A DNA stretch of 64,000 bases. It comes from Sphingomonas sp. Leaf208 (GTDB lineage Bacteria; Pseudomonadota; Alphaproteobacteria; Sphingomonadales; Sphingomonadaceae). The notes beneath the pieces were generated by a model, which worked only from the letters and a program-made list of their open reading frames with translations, ran no database searches and had not been told where the DNA came from. Of the stretch, positions 44,622 to 53,536 are shown one piece after another (the first letter of the stretch is position 1; each line of letters opens with the position of its first letter). A program made the position numbers and the translations under genes. The stretch is taken from contig NZ_LMKH01000036.1 in NCBI RefSeq assembly GCF_001421415.1, positions 258,611 through 322,610 on the forward strand, in the 5' to 3' direction.

Positions 44622-44923
44622 GGCGGTGATCCGTAGCGCGGATTGGTAAGCAAGCCATGAAACATGTTTGGCCGCCCAGTCAGAAGCAAGGTCATCCCCC
44701 TCGATTTGGGATGATCGGCAATGGTAGCATCGGATCCGAAATAACGCAGCGCGGGCCGGGCTGGGTGGGAGGAGAAACTCGCTCGGTGCTGAATAAGAGG
44801 GGCAATCTGGATTCGGCGGCCACCTGGATCACGAGCGCGAATGTTCTATTTCGGGACCTGGATGACCGCGAATTTAATCGCGGGCGTCCCGTCGGGCGTT
44901 ACGTTGCGATCAAGGAGATCGCG
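44622..44923. other. Intergenic region without a supported gene
   Basis: No credible coding frame or known repeat family is seen. Notable are the palindrome AAACATGTTT at 44660-44669, the hairpin CCGCGA-ATTTAA-TCGCGG at 44866-44883, and a direct repeat CGGGCGT at 44881-44887 and 44893-44899, just upstream of the next small gene. These could be regulator sites. Confidence 0.4.
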
Positions 44924-45091
44924 ATGTTTCAAAGACTTATCGGACGTGCCAAATGCATGATCGGCATACATCGTCGGTCTCGCAGACACACCGTCTTCAA
45001 GGGTCGCGGCGCGGATACGAGCATCTGCCGCTACTGCAGGAAATCGATGCGGAGTACGCCGGCGGGCTGGGTCGTCGAACACTCGAGCTGA
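44924..45091 (+). CDS. Small basic protein with CxxC motif
   Basis: A 55-residue protein whose start at 44924 is fixed by an excellent ribosome binding site (AAGGAG, 7-nt spacing); the longer open frame to 44657 has no such support. It has Cys11 in AKCMIGIHRRSRRH, then CRYCRKSM with Cys36 and Cys39. Cys11 with His16 or His21 plus the CxxC could form a zinc site. I do not recognise the family. It opens the accessory stretch 44.6-53.7 kb. Confidence 0.65.
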   Translation: MFQRLIGRAKCMIGIHRRSRRHTVFKGRGADTSICRYCRKSMRSTPAGWVVEHSS

Positions 45092-45203
45092 ACCGATCGT
45101 CTGAATGCGAGGCGGGGCCACAGGCTATGTGGTACTCGTCGCGCTACCGCCCGCGAGGTGGTGCGATGAACGGATTAAAGCCCGGTCCGACAGCGCATCG
45201 TCG

Positions 45204-46043
45204 TCAGTGACGCCACAATTCGTAGATGTTGAGGATGACCTCGAAGGCGATCAGCCCGATTACGGCAAGCTCGAGCCGTAACGAGCGTTTGTCCTGCACC
45301 AGGTCGAGCAGCCATTCGGCAGCGTCGCCGATGACCTCGAGCTTGCGTTCCATGGCGCGCGCGCGGTCGCCCAGTTCGAACTCGGCTTCGAGACGCCCGT
45401 AAAGCCGGTCGAGTTCGGGATGATCCCAGAGCAGGTCCGGCTTCTCGGAGATCTGCGCCCGGCCGACGACGCGGTGCTGCGCGGCGAGAACGTCACCGAT
45501 GCTCTGCATGACGCGTCGGATCGGCATCACCGCACGACCGTGGATGCGCAGTTCGTTGATGAGCGGCTCCACGCGATCGAACGCTTCGGCAATACGGCCT
45601 TCATCCCGCGCGAGGACGACGCTCCGGGCGACGACGGTGGCCGTCAGCAACAAGCGTTCCCGTGACGCCTCCCTCAACCGTATGTGTCCGTCTGCACTGA
45701 CCGTTTCCTCGCGGTCCGCGGAAATCTCGATCCAGGCGGTTTCCGTTTCGGGCGTGGCCAGGGGGTCGATGATGTGCTCGGACAGGGTTTCGATGAACCG
45801 ACGCTCGGTTTCGACCGCCGCCCCGATCAGCACCAGGACACCGTAGCGAAAGACGAACGCGGCCCCGACCCCCGACAGGTTGAGGGTCTCGGGCTCCGCG
45901 AAGTCCTGCAAATTGCGGGTATCGATACGCGTACCCAGCAGAAGGGCTCTCACGTCGCCCCTGGCGGGTTCGCCAGGCAGGGGTGCACCCAGCACCTCCC
46001 TGATGCCGACGCTTACCGTTCGCAGCGATCCGCCCTCAACCAT
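45204..46043 (-). CDS. RMD1/YagE family protein (DUF155)
   Basis: A protein of 279 residues. GVGAAFVFRYGVLVLIGA near 58-75 and the helical stretch with INELRIHGRAVM are followed by PDLLWDHPELDRLYGRLEAE and AEWLLDLVQDKRSLRLEL near 235-255, with a C-terminal membrane helix at about 258-274. This matches the DUF155 family, whose eukaryotic members (Rmd1, Rmd8) sit in mitochondria or the ER and whose bacterial role is unknown. It is divergent from the DUF2490 gene. Confidence 0.87.
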   Translation of the reverse strand: MVEGGSLRTVSVGIREVLGAPLPGEPARGDVRALLLGTRIDTRNLQDFAEPETLNLSGVGAAFVFRYGVLVLIGAAVETERRFIETLSEHIIDPLATPETETAWIEISADREETVSADGHIRLREASRERLLLTATVVARSVVLARDEGRIAEAFDRVEPLINELRIHGRAVMPIRRVMQSIGDVLAAQHRVVGRAQISEKPDLLWDHPELDRLYGRLEAEFELGDRARAMERKLEVIGDAAEWLLDLVQDKRSLRLELAVIGLIAFEVILNIYELWRH

Positions 46044-46225
46044 GTCGCGTCACAACCATGGGACCGGCCTTATCAGTTTCAGACACATCGTCTCGCGACC
46101 GATTTAGCGGCTGCCGAGCAAGACCGTAGCGTCACACGATTGTTGCCAGGCATGCAATCGATGAAAAGGACCGAGGCGACGCCAGTCCATTGCCTGTGTT
46201 GGCCGAGCCGTGCCAACACCATGCG

Positions 46226-46915
46226 ATGTATCGCGCTTCATCCCTGGCAATTTTGCCGCTGTTTCTGGTTGCCGCCCCCGCCTGGGCACAGCAACAGGAT
46301 ACGCAGGCGTGGGAGCAGCTCAACGTGGTCGTTCCCATCGCACCTAAATTGCGGGTGACGCTGGAAGAGATTGCGCGGACCAGCGACCGCCAGGACGGAA
46401 TCTACACCACCGAATTTGGTGCGCTCCTCGGCTGGCAGTTGGCCAAGGGCGTCGAGCTCGGATTCGGATACCGCCATGTCGGCTTTCACAGTCGCAACCT
46501 CGCGCCGGACGAGGACCGGCTCCGCCAGCAGATCGTGGTCACCAGCGGACGCTTCGCCGGGCGATTGCGACTCGACGAACGCTTCAACCCCGACGGCAGC
46601 GAGATCGGCTTCCGCATCCGCCCGTTGCTGCGATACAATTTGCCGCTCGGATCCAAGCGATTGGCCTTGTTCGTCAGCCACGAAAGCTTCTTTTTGCCGA
46701 ACAGCACGACCTGGGGCCAGCGCGCCGGGTATGAGCGGATGCGCAACATCGTCGGGCTGGCCTTCCCGATCGGCAAGGCGGTAACGGCCGATGTCGGCTA
46801 TCTCAACCAGTACCGGTTCGCGCGCGGTGGCGCACGCGCCCAGATGGACAATGCGCTGAACCTGCAGCTTACCCTGAACCTGGGGACACTTGGCGTGGCG
46901 GGTCTTCACGACTGA
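46226..46915 (+). CDS. DUF2490 domain-containing outer membrane protein
   Basis: A protein of 229 residues with a signal peptide (SSLAILPLFLVAAPAWAQ, cleavage near residue 20). The mature part consists of alternating beta strands, starting DTQAWEQLNVVVPIAPKLRV, with GFGYRHVGF, FRIRPLLRYNLPL and a final LQLTLNLGTLG. This is the DUF2490 barrel pattern and suggests a small outer-membrane beta-barrel. The function is unknown. The start at 46226 is preferred to the ATG 5 bp earlier, which is out of frame. Confidence 0.82.
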   Translation: MYRASSLAILPLFLVAAPAWAQQQDTQAWEQLNVVVPIAPKLRVTLEEIARTSDRQDGIYTTEFGALLGWQLAKGVELGFGYRHVGFHSRNLAPDEDRLRQQIVVTSGRFAGRLRLDERFNPDGSEIGFRIRPLLRYNLPLGSKRLALFVSHESFFLPNSTTWGQRAGYERMRNIVGLAFPIGKAVTADVGYLNQYRFARGGARAQMDNALNLQLTLNLGTLGVAGLHD

Positions 46916-47046
46916 GGTCTCCGCGCTGGAATGCGGATCCCGACCTCGGGTTTGCCGCGTCATCGTCGAAGCCCTGCCTCCAGACGTTCGCTACTGTGTA
47001 TCGGGACACCACTTGCGCGCGGTCCGCTTAGACGCAACGATGGGTC

Positions 47047-48144
47047 ATGTCGTTCCTGCTCTCGCTCCTGCTTCTCCAGGCAGCCGTCCCCCAGACGCCG
47101 CCGCTTACGCCCGCGGTCAAGACCGCCCCCTCCACGTCGAAATGGCCGGCACGCGACGCGCAGTTCACGGTCCGCCGCTTTCGCTTCCGCTCGGGCGAGA
47201 CCCTGCCGGAACTGCGCCTCAACTATACGATGCTGGGGCAGCCGCACCGGAATGCCCGGGGTGAAATCGACAACGCGGTGATGGTCCTGCACGGTACGGG
47301 TGGAACCGGCCGCCAGTTCCTCAGCCCGCAGTTCGCCGACGAACTCTACGGCCCGGGTCAGCCGCTGGACATCACGCGCTACTGGATCATCCTTCCCGAC
47401 GGGATCGGGCACGGCAAATCCTCGAAACCGTCCGACGGGCTGCACATGCGGTTCCCGCACTACGACTATGACGACATGGTCGAGGCGCAGTACCGGCTGC
47501 TCCACGATGGCCTGGGCATCCGCCACATGCGGCTGATCATGGGAACGTCGATGGGCTGCATGCACAGCCTGGTCTGGGGCGAGACGCACCCCGAGTTCGC
47601 CCGCGCGCTCATGCCGCTCGCCTGCGAACCTGTCGAGATCGCGGGGCTGAACCGCATGTGGCGCAAGCTCGCGATCGACGGAATCAAGGCCGATCCGGCC
47701 TGGGCCGGCGGCGAGTACCGGACGCCACCGGTGCAGGGCCTGCGCACGGCCGCCAGCCTGCTGTTCGTCGCCGGTGGTGCGCCGCTCTTCTTCCAGCAAC
47801 AATATCTCGGGCGCGATGTCGCCGAGGCATTTGCCGAGCAGCGGGTCGCAGCCTCGATCGACGGGACGGATGCCAATGACCTCGTGTATCAACTCGATGC
47901 CTCGTGGACCTATTCGCCCTGGTCGCGGCTGGAGGCGATCACCGCGCCGACGACCTGGATCAACTCGGCCGACGATTTCATCAACCCGCGCAATCTCGAT
48001 TACCCGCAACGCGCCGTCGCCCGCATGAAGAACGCGCGATTCCGCATGATTCCGGAGAGCACCGACACGCGCGGCCACGGCACTCACACTGCGGCCCGGT
48101 TCTGGAAGCAGGACCTAGCCGACCTGCTGCAACGCACCGAATAG
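47047..48144 (+). CDS. Alpha/beta hydrolase, homoserine acetyltransferase-like, exported
   Basis: An alpha/beta-hydrolase fold protein of 365 residues. A short hydrophobic signal lies at 2-14. The nucleophile elbow GTSMGC gives Ser168, the acid is Asp309 or Asp310 (NSADDF), and the base His344 lies in RGHGTHT. LNYTMLGQPHRN and VMVLHGTGG are typical of the MetX-like branch, but the export signal and lack of met genes nearby argue against methionine synthesis. It may be a secreted esterase or acyltransferase. It is alone on its strand between unrelated genes. Confidence 0.85.
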   Translation: MSFLLSLLLLQAAVPQTPPLTPAVKTAPSTSKWPARDAQFTVRRFRFRSGETLPELRLNYTMLGQPHRNARGEIDNAVMVLHGTGGTGRQFLSPQFADELYGPGQPLDITRYWIILPDGIGHGKSSKPSDGLHMRFPHYDYDDMVEAQYRLLHDGLGIRHMRLIMGTSMGCMHSLVWGETHPEFARALMPLACEPVEIAGLNRMWRKLAIDGIKADPAWAGGEYRTPPVQGLRTAASLLFVAGGAPLFFQQQYLGRDVAEAFAEQRVAASIDGTDANDLVYQLDASWTYSPWSRLEAITAPTTWINSADDFINPRNLDYPQRAVARMKNARFRMIPESTDTRGHGTHTAARFWKQDLADLLQRTE

Positions 48145-48238
48145 ATGTCGGAGGACGCGGCGACAAAAATTGCGTAGTTCAGCCGTGCGTTATCGCCTGC
48201 GTGGCAATCGAGCCGTCAGACGCAAGATGGGAAATGAC

Positions 48239-48457
48239 ATGCGATTTGTTCAGATCGAGATCCTGCCGCAGGGCAAGGCGCTGGTAGATATCGACAAGCT
48301 GACCCACGCGGTACCCGAGGGCGATGGATCACGCCTGTTCCTGGGCGCGCAGCACATCGACGTGCCGCATTCACTTGCCGAACTCGAGAACGTCCTCGCT
48401 GGGCGCGAGCGAACCGACGATGGCGCGAACAGCACGGCGGGGTTCGGCGTCCGGTAG
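48239..48457 (+). CDS. Small hypothetical protein, weakly FlbD-like
   Basis: A 72-residue protein starting MRFVQIEILPQG. The pattern of short strands, then SRLFLGAQHIDVPHSLAELENVLAG, loosely recalls FlbD-type small proteins (regulators of flagellar gene expression), but identity is too low to assert it and no flagellar genes are nearby. GGGA lies about 7 nt before the start. The 95-bp gap before it and the gap after it, with a hairpin GCAGAT-TTG-ATCTGC at 48482-48496, show no other gene. Confidence 0.55.
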   Translation: MRFVQIEILPQGKALVDIDKLTHAVPEGDGSRLFLGAQHIDVPHSLAELENVLAGRERTDDGANSTAGFGVR

Positions 48458-48560
48458 GCTGACGCGACGGCGCGCGCTGGTGCAGATTTGATCTGCCGGC
48501 GCGGTCGTCATGGGTCGCGTTACGACCGGGTGGCTGCGCGTCAGGCCGTTGCCCGACGCG

Positions 48561-49064
48561 TCAGGCCTCGTCGGTGGAGATCGGCTTCCTCGCCGCCAAC
48601 TGGACCGGCTTGCCGATGACGGGACGGCCAGATGGCCAGCGTCGCGCGATGCAACGGTCCTTGGCGATCCGGGCTACGCTGACGGTATCGCCCTGGTTGC
48701 CGCCGAGGACGTGATACGCGGTTGGGTCTTCGCCGACATAGAACCCGACATGCCCACCCCCCGGACGCTCGAACACCAGCACGGCGCCGGGAGCCAACCG
48801 CTCCGGCCGCAGCGCCGATCCCCATGTCGACCATGACGTGGCGCGCACCGCGATGGCGACCGGCTCGATACCGTCCTCCTGAAGACAATAGGCGACGAAT
48901 ACCCCACACCACGGGACGCTGTCGGCATTATAGACCATCCCGAGGATCTTCGTCCCCAGCCGCTTCGCCCAACCCAGGATCGTCGCGCTGTTGGCCGATC
49001 CGGCAGCTTCCTTCGTGCCCAGCTTCGCGCCCGCGGCTTTCAACCACTTGGGCTCCGTCACCAT
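48561..49064 (-). CDS. TIGR02594 family NlpC/P60-like hydrolase
   Basis: A 167-residue cysteine peptidase-like protein. SVPWCGVFVAYC contains the catalytic Cys53, GGGHVGFYVG contains His105, and GGNQGDTVSVARI supplies Asn123 as third residue. TIGR02594 proteins are peptidoglycan hydrolases common in prophages and in alphaproteobacterial genomes. No signal peptide is present. No holin or phage genes flank it. In the genome it may serve in wall turnover or toxin-like competition; that is inference. Confidence 0.87.
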   Translation of the reverse strand: MVTEPKWLKAAGAKLGTKEAAGSANSATILGWAKRLGTKILGMVYNADSVPWCGVFVAYCLQEDGIEPVAIAVRATSWSTWGSALRPERLAPGAVLVFERPGGGHVGFYVGEDPTAYHVLGGNQGDTVSVARIAKDRCIARRWPSGRPVIGKPVQLAARKPISTDEA

Positions 49065-49098
49065 GACTCACTCGGCCTCATAGCTAAAATCCGGGAAC

Positions 49099-49124
49099 GC
49101 CCGTGGTTGCGCTCGAACACGGGC
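49099..49124 (-). terminator. Possible terminator of the GDSL esterase gene
   Basis: GCCCGTG at 49099-49105 pairs with CACGGGC at 49118-49124 around a 12-nt loop, directly after the esterase stop. On the minus strand a TTTT run follows only after about 10 nt, so efficiency is doubtful. Confidence 0.4.
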
Positions 49125-49125
49125 A

Positions 49126-49686
49126 TCAAAGCATCCGCTTTACGGTCGGCAGGATCGCCGCGACCACCGCTGCGATCGCCGCCGCGTTGGGATGCACCCG
49201 ATCCGCCAGTACCATCTCGGAATGTCCCAACACGCCGGGGGGAAAGAATGGCCAGACGGTCGCGCCATGCTCGGCAGCCAACGCCGCGTGGATACCCAGA
49301 TACGCCGCAGCGCGGTCACGGATGAACGCCGGGGGATCGACGGTGGTCAGCAACACGGGAATGCCACAGCTACCCAGGCTCAGCAGGATCTGCTCGAGGT
49401 TCGCCCGCGTACGCGCCACCGGGATCTGCCGCAGGACATCGTTCGGTCCCACCTGAACGATCGCGAGTACGGGCCGCTGGTCGAGCGCGGACAACAGGCG
49501 GGGCAGGCGCCGCAGGACGTCGGCAGTGGTATCGCCCGACACCCCGGTGTTCACCACGCGGGCGCCGGGACGTGCCGTCTGCAGCGATGCCTGCAATCGT
49601 GCGGGAAAACTATCGACAGCCTGCAGGCCGTAACCGGCAATCAGGCTGTCACCTATTGCCAGGATCAAGGGTCGGTCGGTCGTCAT
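49126..49686 (-). CDS. SGNH/GDSL hydrolase (arylesterase, TesA-like)
   Basis: A 186-residue esterase of the SGNH family. Block I has GDS with catalytic Ser14, block II GVSGDT with Gly51, block III GPND with Asn82, and block V DRVHPN with Asp162 and His165. The order and spacing match TesA/arylesterase. TesA normally has a signal peptide; here the N-terminus (TTDRPLILAIGDSL) is cytosolic. Substrates would be short acyl esters or thioesters. It is on the same strand as the TIGR02594 gene, 61 bp apart. Confidence 0.9.
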   Translation of the reverse strand: MTTDRPLILAIGDSLIAGYGLQAVDSFPARLQASLQTARPGARVVNTGVSGDTTADVLRRLPRLLSALDQRPVLAIVQVGPNDVLRQIPVARTRANLEQILLSLGSCGIPVLLTTVDPPAFIRDRAAAYLGIHAALAAEHGATVWPFFPPGVLGHSEMVLADRVHPNAAAIAAVVAAILPTVKRML

Positions 49687-49772
49687 GCGTTGCCGCGAGA
49701 TAGTTCATGTTCGACGCATTGTAAGACGTTCGGGTAAGACGCCCGGGTCCGGCGTCACCCCGCTTTCGCACC

Positions 49773-49796
49773 GAACCTTTGACGCTGGTGCTCGTT
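49773..49796 (+). promoter_or_regulatory. Possible EcfG-type general stress promoter
   Basis: GAAC at 49773-49776 and CGTT at 49793-49796 are separated by 16 bp, close to the alphaproteobacterial EcfG consensus GGAAC-N16/17-CGTT, with C instead of the first G. It lies 38 bp before the metallophosphoesterase start. Confidence 0.35.
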
Positions 49797-49833
49797 CTTA
49801 CGTGATGACAGACGAACGGACGTCGCGGCGCTC

Positions 49834-50322
49834 ATGAGCGTATTCTTCACGGCCGACACGCATTTCGGCGACCATCGCACCATTAACATCTCCCGACGGC
49901 CGTTCGCCAACACGGCCGAAATGGACGCGGCGATGGTCGAGCGCTGGAACGCCGTCGTCGGCCCCGATGACGTGGTGTGGCACCTGGGCGACGTGGCACG
50001 TCGCCCGACGGATGTCGCCGAACTGCTCGCCCGACTGAACGGGAGCAAGCACCTGCTGCGCGGCAATAACGATCCGGATGCGACGCTGGCGGCGCACGGA
50101 TGGGCGAGCGTCGGCGACTATGCGGAAATCGAGCTGGATGGCCGACAGCTCGTCCTGTGTCATTATCCGTTCCGAAGCTGGAACGGGCAGCACCGCGGCG
50201 CGCTGAACCTGCACGGGCACAGCCATGGTCGGCTGAAACCGATGCCGCGCCAGTTCGACGTCGGCGTCGATGGCCACGACTTCGCACCGATCCTGCTCGA
50301 CAGCCTGATCGAAGCACGCTGA
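49834..50322 (+). CDS. Metallophosphoesterase, calcineurin-like
   Basis: A 162-residue phosphoesterase with the full metal-site set: Asp8 and His10 in ADTHFGD, HLGDVA near 50-55, GNND near 77-80, CHYP near 106-109, and HGHSHG near 123-128. Small enzymes of this type hydrolyse phosphodiesters or pyrophosphates; the substrate is not evident. A possible general-stress promoter lies upstream. It is a single gene convergent with the LysR gene. Confidence 0.91.
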   Translation: MSVFFTADTHFGDHRTINISRRPFANTAEMDAAMVERWNAVVGPDDVVWHLGDVARRPTDVAELLARLNGSKHLLRGNNDPDATLAAHGWASVGDYAEIELDGRQLVLCHYPFRSWNGQHRGALNLHGHSHGRLKPMPRQFDVGVDGHDFAPILLDSLIEAR

Positions 50323-50377
50323 TAAACGAGCATAAGACGTTCCGTCGCTTCGGGAGCCGGCCTCAGCGTGCGCGCGA

Positions 50378-51265
50378 TCAGGCGCGCATTGCCGTCACGA
50401 AGGCCCGGAAGGCGGCGGTGGGTTGGCGTCGGCTGGGATAATAGAGATGGTTCGGTGCCAGCGTGGGTGCCCAGCCGGTGAGCACCTCGACTAGCGTGCC
50501 GTCGGCCAGCTGTAGCGCGGCGTGCGGCAGCGGCAGGCAGGTTATGCCCAGCCCCGACACCGCGGCGTCGCGCATCACGTCGATGTCGTTGGTCGTGAAG
50601 TCGCCGCGGACCGATCGCTCCAACGTCCGGCCATCCCGTTCGAATTCCCAACGGTGGACAATACCCGACGACGTGTACCTGTAACACAGGCAACGATGCG
50701 CCGAGAGATCGTCGGGATCGACCGGTGCGGCACGCCCGGCGATATAGGACGGTGCTGCAACGAAGACGAGCGGCACCGGCGCGCTGATCCGGACCGATAT
50801 CATGTCGGCTTGCAAGCTCTGCGCGTGGCGGACTCCGCAATCGAAGCGGTCCGCGACAATGTCGACGAACCCGTCGTCGACCACCAGTTCGACGGCGATG
50901 TCGGGATAGGCGCGCGCAAAGTCGGCCAGCCGCGGCAGGATGGCGTAGATCGCCGCGACCCGGTGCGCGCTGACCCGGATCCGCCCCGCCGGCCGTTCGC
51001 GGGCATTGCCGAGATCGGCCAGCGCGCCCGCGACCGAAGCGATCGCCGGTCTCAACCGCGCCAGCAGTTCCTCGCCCGCAGGCGTCGGCGCCAGCGACCG
51101 GGTGGTACGGTCGAGCAGCCGGACGCCCAGTTTCGTTTCCAGCGATCGCATCGCGTGGCTGAGCGCGGAGGCGGACAACCCCAGGCGCGTCGCCGCCCGT
51201 GCGAAACTGCCAGCCTCGACGATCGTCTCGAACACCGCGAGACCGGACCAGAGATCGCGATCCAT
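50378..51265 (-). CDS. LysR family transcriptional regulator
   Basis: A 295-residue LysR-type regulator. The winged helix at 1-60 includes FARAATRLGLSASALSHAMRSLE (the recognition region), followed by the linker and an effector domain from about 90 to the end. It is divergent from the aldo/keto reductase gene across 95 bp, the classical layout for a LysR protein controlling its neighbour and itself. The inducer is unknown. Confidence 0.94.
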   Translation of the reverse strand: MDRDLWSGLAVFETIVEAGSFARAATRLGLSASALSHAMRSLETKLGVRLLDRTTRSLAPTPAGEELLARLRPAIASVAGALADLGNARERPAGRIRVSAHRVAAIYAILPRLADFARAYPDIAVELVVDDGFVDIVADRFDCGVRHAQSLQADMISVRISAPVPLVFVAAPSYIAGRAAPVDPDDLSAHRCLCYRYTSSGIVHRWEFERDGRTLERSVRGDFTTNDIDVMRDAAVSGLGITCLPLPHAALQLADGTLVEVLTGWAPTLAPNHLYYPSRRQPTAAFRAFVTAMRA

Positions 51266-51360
51266 TCGTGAACATCCTTCAGCAACCCATGCGCCTGAGA
51301 CGATCTAATCCTCGGGCGGTCCGGCGTCCATCTGGAGGCGACACAGTGCAGGATGCTATC

Positions 51361-52464
51361 ATGAACCTCGACACCTATCGTCCGCTCGGCCGCTCCGGCC
51401 TGCTCGTCAGCCCGCTGGCGCTGGGCACGATGACCTTCGGCACGCCGCGCTGGGGGTTGGACGAGCGCGGCAGCCGCGCGGTGTTCGATCGCTACACCAA
51501 TCTCGGCGGCAATTTCGTGGATACCGCCGACGTCTATGCGGGGGGCCGATCGGAAGAGATGGTCGGCGCGTTCGTCGCCGCGCAATCGTCGCGCGACCGG
51601 ATCGTCATCGCGACCAAATCCGGGTTCGCGACCGGCCGCGGCTATCATGCGGGCGGCAATGGCGCACGCCACATTATGGCCTCGGTCGAGGGTTCGCTCC
51701 GACGGCTCAAGACGGATTTCATCGACCTGTACTGGGTGCATGTCTGGGACGGTGTCACCCCCGCCGAAGAATTGCTGCGGACGATGACCGCGCTCGTCGC
51801 AGCGGGCAAGATCCGCTATTGGGGCATATCCAATACGCCAGCGTGGTATGTCGCCGAACTCGCCGCCCTGGCCCGCGTCCAGGGTCATCCGGCGCCGATC
51901 GGCCTGCAATATTTCTACTCGCTGGTCGAACGTGGGGTCGAGGCCGAGCACCTGCCGCTTGCGCAGTCGGCGGGCATGGGCCTCGTTCCCTGGAGCCCCC
52001 TCGCCTATGGCTTGCTGACCGGCAAGTACGACCGTGCCACCGTCGAGGCGGGACCGAAGCGGTCGGGCGGCGTCCCCAACCAGGCCGGGCCGGACGACAC
52101 CGCGCGGCCCGCGGACGACAAGCGGCTCGACGGCGATAATCCGTTCGGCGACACGCTGTTCACCGAACGCAACTGGCAGATCCTCGAAATACTCAAGCGC
52201 ATCGCAGGCGAGATCGGCGAAACGCCGGCACGCGTCGCGCTGTCCTGGGTGGTCGGGCAGCCGGGGGTCGCATCGACGTTGATGGGCGTGAGCCGGCCCG
52301 AACAGGTGACCGACAATGTCGCCGCACTCGGCCTTCGCCTGCCTCCGGAACACCGGGCGGCGCTCGATGCGGTGAGCGGCGGCAACCTGCCGTTTCTCTA
52401 CGGCCTGTTCCAACCTGCCGTGCGCAACCAGGTCGTCTTCGGTGGCGGAGACGTCCGAAGCTGA
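51361..52464 (+). CDS. Aldo/keto reductase
   Basis: A 367-residue NADPH-dependent reductase with a TIM barrel. The catalytic tetrad is Asp54, Tyr59 (DTADVYAGG), Lys86 (ATKSGF) and His127 (WVHVWD). NADPH-site residues follow, with STLMGVSRPEQVTDN near 300-314. The start at 51361 has AGGA upstream. It is probably controlled by the divergent LysR gene. The substrate is unknown; the family often detoxifies aldehydes. Confidence 0.94.
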   Translation: MNLDTYRPLGRSGLLVSPLALGTMTFGTPRWGLDERGSRAVFDRYTNLGGNFVDTADVYAGGRSEEMVGAFVAAQSSRDRIVIATKSGFATGRGYHAGGNGARHIMASVEGSLRRLKTDFIDLYWVHVWDGVTPAEELLRTMTALVAAGKIRYWGISNTPAWYVAELAALARVQGHPAPIGLQYFYSLVERGVEAEHLPLAQSAGMGLVPWSPLAYGLLTGKYDRATVEAGPKRSGGVPNQAGPDDTARPADDKRLDGDNPFGDTLFTERNWQILEILKRIAGEIGETPARVALSWVVGQPGVASTLMGVSRPEQVTDNVAALGLRLPPEHRAALDAVSGGNLPFLYGLFQPAVRNQVVFGGGDVRS

Positions 52465-52474
52465 AGTTTCATAC

Positions 52475-52518
52475 TGGAGCCGGTAACATGGGACGAAATC
52501 TACGCCCGTCCGGCTCCA
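52475..52518 (+). terminator. Hairpin after the aldo/keto reductase gene
   Basis: TGGAGCCGG at 52475-52483 pairs perfectly with CCGGCTCCA at 52510-52518 across a 26-nt loop, 10 bp after the stop. There is no T run, so it may be a terminator-like or RNA-stabilising hairpin rather than an intrinsic terminator. Confidence 0.35.
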
Positions 52519-52591
52519 ATCGACAATCTTCGCGTTTGAGAATGTCTGGTCCGCTGCACGTTGGGATGTTGCGCGCCGGCACGGGGGTATC

Positions 52592-53536
52592 ATGCGGATT
52601 GGGATCATCGGCGCGGGAATGGCGGGCCTGTCTTGTGCGCAAGCCCTACGCGACCAGGGTCATCACCCCGTCCTGTTCGACAAGGGTCGCGGGCCCGGCG
52701 GCAGGATGTCGACGCGCCGGATCGACACGCCGCTGGACGAGGCCGCGTTCGATCACGGCGCGCAATATCTAACGGCGCGCGATCCCGCCTTCGTCGCGCA
52801 GGTCGATCGTTGGGCGCAGGCGGGCCACGTCGCGCGCTGGTCGCCTGCGGGGCCCGATGCCTGGGTCGGGACGCCGGCGATGAATGCGCCGGTCCGCGCG
52901 ATGGCGGGCGACCTGGATGTTCGATGGAGCACGGTGATCGACAGCGTCTCGCATGACGGCGAATGGCGGATCGGCGACGAACGGTTCGATGCGGCGATCG
53001 TCGCGGTACCTGCCGAACAGGTCGCGCCCCTGATCGCGGCTCACGACGGTGCGCTCGCCGATGCGGCCCGCTCCGCGGTGTCCGATCCCTGCTGGACCGT
53101 CATGGCGGCGTTCGATGGTCCGGTGTCGCTCGCATGCGACCGGGTGACGGACTTGGGGGCCATCGGATCCGCCGTCCGCAACTCGGCCAAGCCGGGGCGG
53201 ACCGGACCGGAGGCGTGGGTGCTTCAGGCCAGCGCCGACTGGTCGCGCGCGCATCTCGAAGATACGCCGGAAATGGTTGAACAGGCATTGCTCGCAGCCT
53301 TCGCCGACCACATCGGCGTCGTGTCGCCTGCTATCATCGCAACCAGCGCGCATCGCTGGCGGTATGCAAAGACCAACGCGCTGGACCGCGGTGCGTTCTG
53401 GAACGCGGACATCCAACTGGGCGCATGCGGCGACTGGCTCCTCGGCCCCCGGATCGAAGCCGCTTGGCTATCCGGGCATCGGCTCGCGTCGCTGGTTGGT
53501 CGAACCGTATCCACTGCCGCCGAAGGACGTCGATGA
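52592..53536 (+). CDS. NAD(P)/FAD-dependent oxidoreductase, renalase-like
   Basis: A 314-residue flavoprotein. The dinucleotide motif GAGMAG is at 7-12, followed by DKGRGPGGRMSTRR near 30-43 and FDHGAQYLTAR near 53-63. The C-terminal FAD contact GDWLLGPRIEAAWLSG is near 285-300. This matches bacterial renalase-like amine/NAD(P)H-isomer oxidases. The reaction in bacteria is thought to be repair of aberrant NAD(P)H isomers, but the assignment is by family only. The 231 bp between it and tRNA-Ser hold no gene. Confidence 0.89.
   Translation: MRIGIIGAGMAGLSCAQALRDQGHHPVLFDKGRGPGGRMSTRRIDTPLDEAAFDHGAQYLTARDPAFVAQVDRWAQAGHVARWSPAGPDAWVGTPAMNAPVRAMAGDLDVRWSTVIDSVSHDGEWRIGDERFDAAIVAVPAEQVAPLIAAHDGALADAARSAVSDPCWTVMAAFDGPVSLACDRVTDLGAIGSAVRNSAKPGRTGPEAWVLQASADWSRAHLEDTPEMVEQALLAAFADHIGVVSPAIIATSAHRWRYAKTNALDRGAFWNADIQLGACGDWLLGPRIEAAWLSGHRLASLVGRTVSTAAEGRR

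Noticed and set aside
44600..44700. att duplication of the tRNA-Ser 3' end at the left border of the accessory stretch
   Set aside because: No sequence resembling the tRNA-Ser T-arm and acceptor end was found there, and no integrase gene is present.
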